A stretch of DNA of 9,220 nt from assembly GCA_019090405.1 (NCBI GenBank), contig JAHRVZ010000083.1:1-9220 (forward strand), read 5' to 3'. Position 1 is the first letter of the stretch; the number at the start of each line of letters is the position of its first letter. Source of the DNA: Paracoccaceae bacterium. GTDB taxonomy: Bacteria > Pseudomonadota > Alphaproteobacteria > Rhodobacterales > Rhodobacteraceae. Below are positions 5,246 to 9,220 of this stretch, one piece after another. The translations under genes and the position numbers were made by a program. The notes under the pieces are model-generated. The model searched no databases. It had not been told where the DNA came from and saw only the letters and a list, made by a program, of their open reading frames with translations.

Positions 5246-7048
5246 ATGACGATGGCTTTCACGATGACGATGACACAACATTCAACCTTTTTGCGTCTGT
5301 TCTGGCTGGGGTTGGCTGCGCTGATGGTCGCGTTTCATCTGGGGCTGGTGTTTTGGGGGCTGGTGCCCAATCTGGTCAGCCGCCCACTGCATTTGGCGTT
5401 TGTTCTGCCTTGGGTGTTTGTGTTTGCCGCCAAATCCAAAGGCGAACAGGTGTCTGGGATTGTCCTGTCAATCTTGGGGGTTTCGGCCTCGATCTGGATT
5501 GCCTTGAACCATGACATGCTGGGCGATCAATACGGGTTCCTTGAGGGTGATTTCCAGATCGCTATTGCCATCACCCTGCTGGTCTGCGTGATCGAAGCGG
5601 CGCGGCGGGCGATTGGCTGGCCGCTGCCTTTGGTGGCAATATCGGCTTTGGCCTATGCGTTGTTTGGGTCCGCAATACCGGGAGAGTTTGGCCATTCGGG
5701 CACCCCTTTGCGCAGTTTTCTGGGGACAATGACCATTGCCGAAGGCGGCATCTGGGGCAGCCTTACGGCGGTATCGGTTGGGGTCGTGTCGATCTTTGTG
5801 ATCTTTGGGGCCGTGCTTAACGCGGGCGAGGCGGGGCAGGGGTTTATGAATGTGGCGGCGGCCGCTGCCGGGCGTCTTAAGGGCGGCGCGGCCAAAGTTT
5901 CGGTGATTTCCTCGGCGCTGTTTGGATCGATTTCTGGGTCGGCCTCGGCCAATGTGGCGTCAACCGGGGCAATCACTCTGCCTGCAATGACCAAGCTGGG
6001 TTATCCCAAACGACTGGCCGCAGCGGTCGAGGCGGTGGCCTCGTCGGGGGGGCAGATAATGCCGCCGTTGATGGGGGCAGGCGCCTTTGTGATGGTTGAA
6101 TTGACCGGTGTGCCATATGTCAGCATCATGGCGGCGGCGGTGCTGCCCGCAGTCCTGTATTTCTTTGCTGTCTGGGTTGGCATCAATGCCTATGCCAGCC
6201 GGTTCGAGTTGCGCGCTGTCAAGGCAAGTGATCAACCCTCGGCACGCGATGTTCTGATCACCTCGGCGTTCTTTATGGTGCCGTTCTCGGTGTTGCTGTG
6301 GGGCATGTTCGGCGGCGGTTATACGCCGCAATACGCCGCCTGTCTGGCGATTCTGGCCGGGGCGATTTTGTTGCTGTTCAACCGCAAGGCAAGGTTTGAC
6401 CCGGACCAGATCATAGAACGGATAACGGCGGCGCTGATGAATGCGGCACGTCAGATCGCGATGATTGCGTCGATTATCTTTTGCGCCTCAATCATCATCG
6501 GCGTGTTGTCGATTACCGGGTTGGGGGTGAAAATCACCTCGTTGATCCTGACCGGTTCGGGTGGGCTGTTGTGGCCATCGTTGCTGCTGACGGCACTGGC
6601 CTGTCTTGTGTTGGGCATGGAGGTGCCGACCACTGCCGCCTATGTCATCTGCGTTTCGGTGGCGGGTCCGGCCCTGATCCAACAAGGACTAGAGCCGCTA
6701 CAGGCGCATCTGTTTGTGTTTTGGTTCGCTTTATTATCGACCATCACCCCGCCGGTTTGCGGTGCTGTGTTTATCGCGGCGGGAATGATTGGCGAGAACT
6801 GGATCAAGGTTGCCCTGACGGCGATGGCGCTGGGCGTGGGGCTTTATGTCATTCCGCTTGGGATGATCGCCAATCCGGATATTCTGAAGGTTGCCGAGAC
6901 GCCCTTTGCAGCATCAATCGCCTTTCTGAGAATGGCCATAGGACTGGCAATCCTCAGTTACGGCCTGATTTCCTTTGAAAAACTGGCGGCCAAAATAGCG
7001 GTTGGTGGAATTGGGCTGGCAATTGTCATGTCCGGCATTTTTGTCTGA
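5246..7048 (+). CDS. TRAP transporter fused permease (4TM/12TM, TAXI-associated)
   Basis: This is a single polypeptide combining the small (DctQ-like) and large (DctM-like) membrane subunits, the arrangement usual for TAXI systems. It works in the inner membrane with the receptor encoded just upstream. From the ATG at 5246 it is 600 aa, within the normal range, and highly hydrophobic. The N-terminal third (about residues 10-140) carries the small-subunit-like helices; the rest is the transporter core. Conserved segments are GSISGSASANVASTGAITLP (about 227-246) and SSGGQIMPPLMGAGAF (about 266-281), with a second-half PP motif at TITPPVCGAVF. The start is uncertain: ATGs at 5246, 5252, 5264 and 5270 are all in frame and none has a strong ribosome binding site. 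A TTG at 5216 is rejected because it lies inside the terminator stem-loop. Weak translation plus the preceding attenuator suggests lower output than the receptor. It converges on the glycosyltransferase gene with only 24 bases between the stops. Confidence 0.92.
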   Translation: MTMAFTMTMTQHSTFLRLFWLGLAALMVAFHLGLVFWGLVPNLVSRPLHLAFVLPWVFVFAAKSKGEQVSGIVLSILGVSASIWIALNHDMLGDQYGFLEGDFQIAIAITLLVCVIEAARRAIGWPLPLVAISALAYALFGSAIPGEFGHSGTPLRSFLGTMTIAEGGIWGSLTAVSVGVVSIFVIFGAVLNAGEAGQGFMNVAAAAAGRLKGGAAKVSVISSALFGSISGSASANVASTGAITLPAMTKLGYPKRLAAAVEAVASSGGQIMPPLMGAGAFVMVELTGVPYVSIMAAAVLPAVLYFFAVWVGINAYASRFELRAVKASDQPSARDVLITSAFFMVPFSVLLWGMFGGGYTPQYAACLAILAGAILLLFNRKARFDPDQIIERITAALMNAARQIAMIASIIFCASIIIGVLSITGLGVKITSLILTGSGGLLWPSLLLTALACLVLGMEVPTTAAYVICVSVAGPALIQQGLEPLQAHLFVFWFALLSTITPPVCGAVFIAAGMIGENWIKVALTAMALGVGLYVIPLGMIANPDILKVAETPFAASIAFLRMAIGLAILSYGLISFEKLAAKIAVGGIGLAIVMSGIFV

Positions 7049-7072
7049 TTTGAAGCAGTAGTGCCTTAGATT

Positions 7073-7984
7073 TCAGATACTCTTGCCAACAGTGATAAGG
7101 TTAGAAAGACGCCCTGAGATTGATACAAGAGATGGCGGTGCCATTATGAGTTCATCCGATAACCCCTTTAAGTTCCCATAGTTATAAACGTGCGTTTTCA
7201 TATCTGTGAAGTCATTGATATGCGCCATCGCCCTCCAATGAGCGCCAAATAAATCCCCGTGTTCTATGAGAGCAATAGACGCAATTCCTGTTGAAATCTT
7301 GGAATTTATTTGAGAGGTCGTGCGAATTGGTATGTGGAGAAGGTGCGTATTTTCTAGTGTGACTTTTCGAAAGTCCACCAGTCTTTTAGGGCGAATCCTA
7401 TGATTTCCTTTGGTGATCGTCAAAACATTGTCCGACTGACTCAGGTTCACAGCAATTTTGTCTATTCGACAGGGGCCATCCAGCCAGCCCTCAATTTCAG
7501 TGGTCGCCTGAATGTGAGAATCCACCGAAGTGGGATAGGCGTTCATCCATTTCATTTCGACCACCGTCGCAGTATCGTGTTGTGACAGCTCTTGAATAAG
7601 TTCAGCCCGGCTTTTGTGCAAAATAAACTCATCTGCGTCCAAAAAGAACATCCATCCCACCGGGGTGTGACTTGCCACGTCTTTAAATGCAGTTGTCATG
7701 AGGGTGGATTGTTCGAATGCTGGTTCGGAATAGTCCCGAATCTCGATGTTTTTATTATGCTTTGCAAGGTCGTTCAGGCGTTCGCGCGTACCATCTTTGC
7801 TGAGGTGATCATAAATTATGACGTGATCAAAGATAGAGATTAGATGCGAAACCCAAATATCAATAATATCAATTTCGTCTCGCACCATAGCTGCGCATAC
7901 AAGTGGAAAACTTGGTGTTTGGTTGATAAATGAACCTGCACCGCGCCTTATTTTCTTTAGCCAGCTTTTGGAAGATTTAGACAT
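7073..7984 (-). CDS. Glycosyltransferase family 2-like protein (GT-A fold, DADEF motif)
   Basis: This is a probable nucleotide-sugar-dependent glycosyltransferase of the Glyco_tranf_2_4/GT92-like group often found in surface-polysaccharide or capsule regions. Motifs seen in its 303 aa are MVRDE (33-37) at the start of the GT-A fold, YDHLSKDGT (58-66) in place of the usual D-x-S-x-DGT, the metal/nucleotide-binding DADEF (116-120), and LLHIPIRT (215-222) near the end of the catalytic part. No transmembrane helix or signal peptide is evident; the basic N-terminus (KSSKSWLKKIRR) could favour membrane association. Upstream of the ATG, AAAAGG lies at 7-base spacing, and a TTGACA/GATAAC promoter candidate lies at 8035-8064. 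The gene is visibly more AT-rich and uses more A/T-ending codons than the TRAP genes, which suggests recent transfer or a different history. It stands alone, with no other polysaccharide genes in the window. Sugar donor and acceptor are unknown. Confidence 0.82.
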   Translation of the reverse strand: MSKSSKSWLKKIRRGAGSFINQTPSFPLVCAAMVRDEIDIIDIWVSHLISIFDHVIIYDHLSKDGTRERLNDLAKHNKNIEIRDYSEPAFEQSTLMTTAFKDVASHTPVGWMFFLDADEFILHKSRAELIQELSQHDTATVVEMKWMNAYPTSVDSHIQATTEIEGWLDGPCRIDKIAVNLSQSDNVLTITKGNHRIRPKRLVDFRKVTLENTHLLHIPIRTTSQINSKISTGIASIALIEHGDLFGAHWRAMAHINDFTDMKTHVYNYGNLKGLSDELIMAPPSLVSISGRLSNLITVGKSI

Positions 7985-8034
7985 TGTTATACCTTTTCAA
8001 CATTAAAACTCACGAACAATCGCACAATTCCAAA

Positions 8035-8064
8035 GTTATCGGGCAAAGTCTCAAACGTTGTCAA
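8035..8064 (-). promoter_or_regulatory. Likely promoter of the glycosyltransferase gene
   Basis: On the minus strand a perfect TTGACA (8059-8064) is followed after 18 bases by GATAAC (8035-8040), a good match to a -10 box. This predicts a leader of roughly 45 bases before the ATG at 7984. Confidence 0.45.
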
Positions 8065-8124
8065 ATATTGCTTGTTGCTGATCCGCTTGTCATTGGGAAT
8101 TAGATCAAATGGAAATTATGTTTC

Positions 8125-8141
8125 GACGTTGTATTAACGTC
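8125..8141. promoter_or_regulatory. Inverted repeat GACGTT-N5-AACGTC
   Basis: GACGTT (8125-8130) and AACGTC (8136-8141) are perfect inverted copies around GTATT, making a 17-bp site of the size bound by many dimeric regulators. It lies about 140 bases from the glycosyltransferase start and 167 from the SnoaL-like start. Function is inferred only. Confidence 0.3.
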
Positions 8142-8307
8142 AACAGCGTTTTCCTGTTCAGTTGCAGGACCGGCACAAACGAAAATTGTTGTTGGCGACC
8201 TTCACGAATTGGTATTGGTGAATAAGCAGTTAGAGTATTGCCGGTGTTTGCGCTTAAGGTGGGCAAAGCAATTGGCACAGGTAGATCTATTCAGGGAACC
8301 AATTAAC

Positions 8308-9084
8308 ATGGCTGCAAACAAAAAGGACCAGATCAGGGCGTTGCTTAATAGCATCGAGACTGGAGACCCCGGTCCAGTCGCTGTGGTTAACGAAGCCAAA
8401 TACATTCAGCATAACCCTCAGACACATGAGGGCAGTGAAGGTCTGGCGCAATTGTTCAAGCGGCTTTCCAAAACGGAACCAAAGGTCAACATGGTACGGG
8501 CCTTTGAGGACCGCAATGAGGACGGTGATTTTGTATTTGCCCATATGGAATACGATTTCGCCAGTCGCAAGATTTGCTTTGAAGTGTTCCGGTTTCAGGA
8601 TGGTCAGGCGGTTGAGCACTGGGATAATATTCAGCAACGCCAAGAACCGACCATCTCGGGTCGAACAATGGTGGATGGGCCGACCAAAGCTGTTGATCTG
8701 GCCCTGACCGAGGCAAACCGCGCATTTGTACGCAGATTTGTCCAAACCGTGTTGGTCGATGGGCAAACTGAACGTCTTGGCGACTTTATCAATGGCGAGG
8801 GTTTTGCCGAACACAATCCACATATTGCAGATGGTGCCGCAGCCCTTGGGTCAGCGTTGAACCGTGCGCGGAATGGTCAGAAGCATATAGATTATCAGCA
8901 TATCCATCGTGTTCTGGCCGAGGGAAATTTTGTGCTTTGCGTGAGCGAAGGACAGTTGGAAGGCGAGCATTGCGCCTTTTACGATCTGTTTCGTGTTGCC
9001 GATGGTAAACTGGTCGAGCATTGGGATACGACGGAAAAAATTGCACCCAAAAGTGAATGGAAAAACAACAATGGTAAATTCTGA
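8308..9084 (+). CDS. Tandem SnoaL-like (NTF2-fold) domain protein
   Basis: This 258 aa protein consists of two copies of a SnoaL-like polyketide-cyclase/NTF2-fold domain. The duplication shows at two places at the same 134-residue offset. YIQHNPQTHEGSEGL (32-46) matches FAEHNPHIADGAAAL (166-180). FEVFRFQDGQAVEHWDNIQ (91-109) matches YDLFRVADGKLVEHWDTTE (225-243). Each copy keeps the HNP and EHWD histidines that line the pocket in this family. The C-terminus SEWKNNNGKF is a recognisable family ending. The start at 8308 is chosen because AGGGA lies 10 bases upstream and domain 1 begins directly after it. There is no signal peptide, so it is cytosolic. Family members are annotated as SnoaL-like aldol-condensation-type enzymes, but the function of two-domain forms is generally not established. 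It appears to be a single-gene unit unrelated to the TRAP genes. Confidence 0.85.
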   Translation: MAANKKDQIRALLNSIETGDPGPVAVVNEAKYIQHNPQTHEGSEGLAQLFKRLSKTEPKVNMVRAFEDRNEDGDFVFAHMEYDFASRKICFEVFRFQDGQAVEHWDNIQQRQEPTISGRTMVDGPTKAVDLALTEANRAFVRRFVQTVLVDGQTERLGDFINGEGFAEHNPHIADGAAALGSALNRARNGQKHIDYQHIHRVLAEGNFVLCVSEGQLEGEHCAFYDLFRVADGKLVEHWDTTEKIAPKSEWKNNNGKF

Positions 9085-9091
9085 GGCTTCG

Positions 9092-9128
9092 ACGGGTTAA
9101 AAAACCGGGCCAATTGGTTAAAAACCGT
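9092..9128 (+). repeat. Short A-rich repeats after the SnoaL-like gene (possible weak terminator)
   Basis: GGTTAAAAAACCG (9095-9107) and GGTTAAAAACCG (9116-9127) are near-identical, each with GGTT/AACC ends that can pair. The outer ACGG and CCGT can also pair across the whole stretch. The stems are only 4 bases and no T-run follows on the plus strand, so the terminator role is weak. Confidence 0.3.
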
Positions 9129-9213
9129 AGCTGATTATTTGCCTGGATTGCCGCTTCGCACCAAAAAAAGGCGTCTGGGGTCTGAGATGCGTGCAAATCT
9201 TGTAAAACCCCGC

Positions 9214-9219
9214 TTGACG
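9214..9219 (+). promoter_or_regulatory. Possible -35 element at the window edge
   Basis: TTGACG in the context CGCTTGACGG lies at the last bases of the window and resembles the -35 of strong promoters. The -10 and the gene would lie beyond the edge, so this cannot be confirmed. Confidence 0.25.
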
Positions 9220-9220
9220 G

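Larger units (their letters stand above)
7985..8307. other. Divergent intergenic region between glycosyltransferase and SnoaL-like gene
   Basis: These 323 bases are AT-rich on the left and carry no supported gene. They should contain the promoters of both flanking genes. A minus-strand promoter candidate (8035-8064) and one perfect inverted repeat (8125-8141) are visible, and the heptamer ACGTTGT occurs at 8055-8061 and again at 8126-8132. A TTG at 8209 opens a frame that continues into the SnoaL-like gene, but the added 33 residues look non-coding. No clear promoter for the rightward gene was found. Confidence 0.6.

Noticed and set aside
8209..8307. N-terminal extension of the SnoaL-like protein from a TTG
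   Set aside because: The extension is rich in Arg, Cys and Leu, unlike the family, and the ATG at 8308 has its own ribosome binding site.
1..9220. CRISPR arrays, defence systems, insertion sequences, phage genes
   Set aside because: No spaced repeats, transposase, nuclease or phage motifs were found on either strand.

Overview
The window looks like a piece of an alphaproteobacterial chromosome, most likely from the Roseobacter/Rhodobacteraceae group. This rests on moderately high GC, two TRAP-type secondary transporters side by side, GGAG-type ribosome binding sites and family-level protein resemblance. No marker gene fixes the genus.

Layout: The left edge holds the 3' part of a tRNA-Arg (anticodon CCT). 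Next, on the minus strand and read right to left, is a compact operon at 3829 to 110: a periplasmic DctP-type solute-binding protein, the small membrane subunit DctQ, the large membrane subunit DctM, and an Asp/Glu-racemase-superfamily enzyme. DctQ and DctM overlap by 4 bases, and DctM runs directly into the racemase. A 387-bp divergent intergenic region (3830-4216) separates this from a second, structurally different TRAP system on the plus strand: a TAXI-family binding protein followed by a fused 4TM/12TM permease. To the right are an AT-richer minus-strand glycosyltransferase (7073-7984) and a plus-strand protein made of two SnoaL-like/NTF2-fold repeats (8308-9084). The last 136 bases hold no gene.

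How it works together: Both transporters would use an ion gradient and a periplasmic receptor to take up organic acids or amino-acid-like anions. The racemase coupled to the DctPQM genes suggests that the imported compound is, or is turned into, a chiral amino-acid-like or related carboxylate. The substrates cannot be read from sequence alone. In each system an RNA hairpin lies just after the binding-protein gene and before the membrane-subunit gene, which fits making more receptor than permease. The divergent region carries several short perfect inverted repeats, one exactly between the -35 and -10 boxes of the likely dctP promoter. No regulator gene lies in the window.

No clearly new system was found. 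The most useful leads are the divergent two-class TRAP locus with its coupled racemase, the promoter-embedded palindrome, and the paired post-receptor hairpins.
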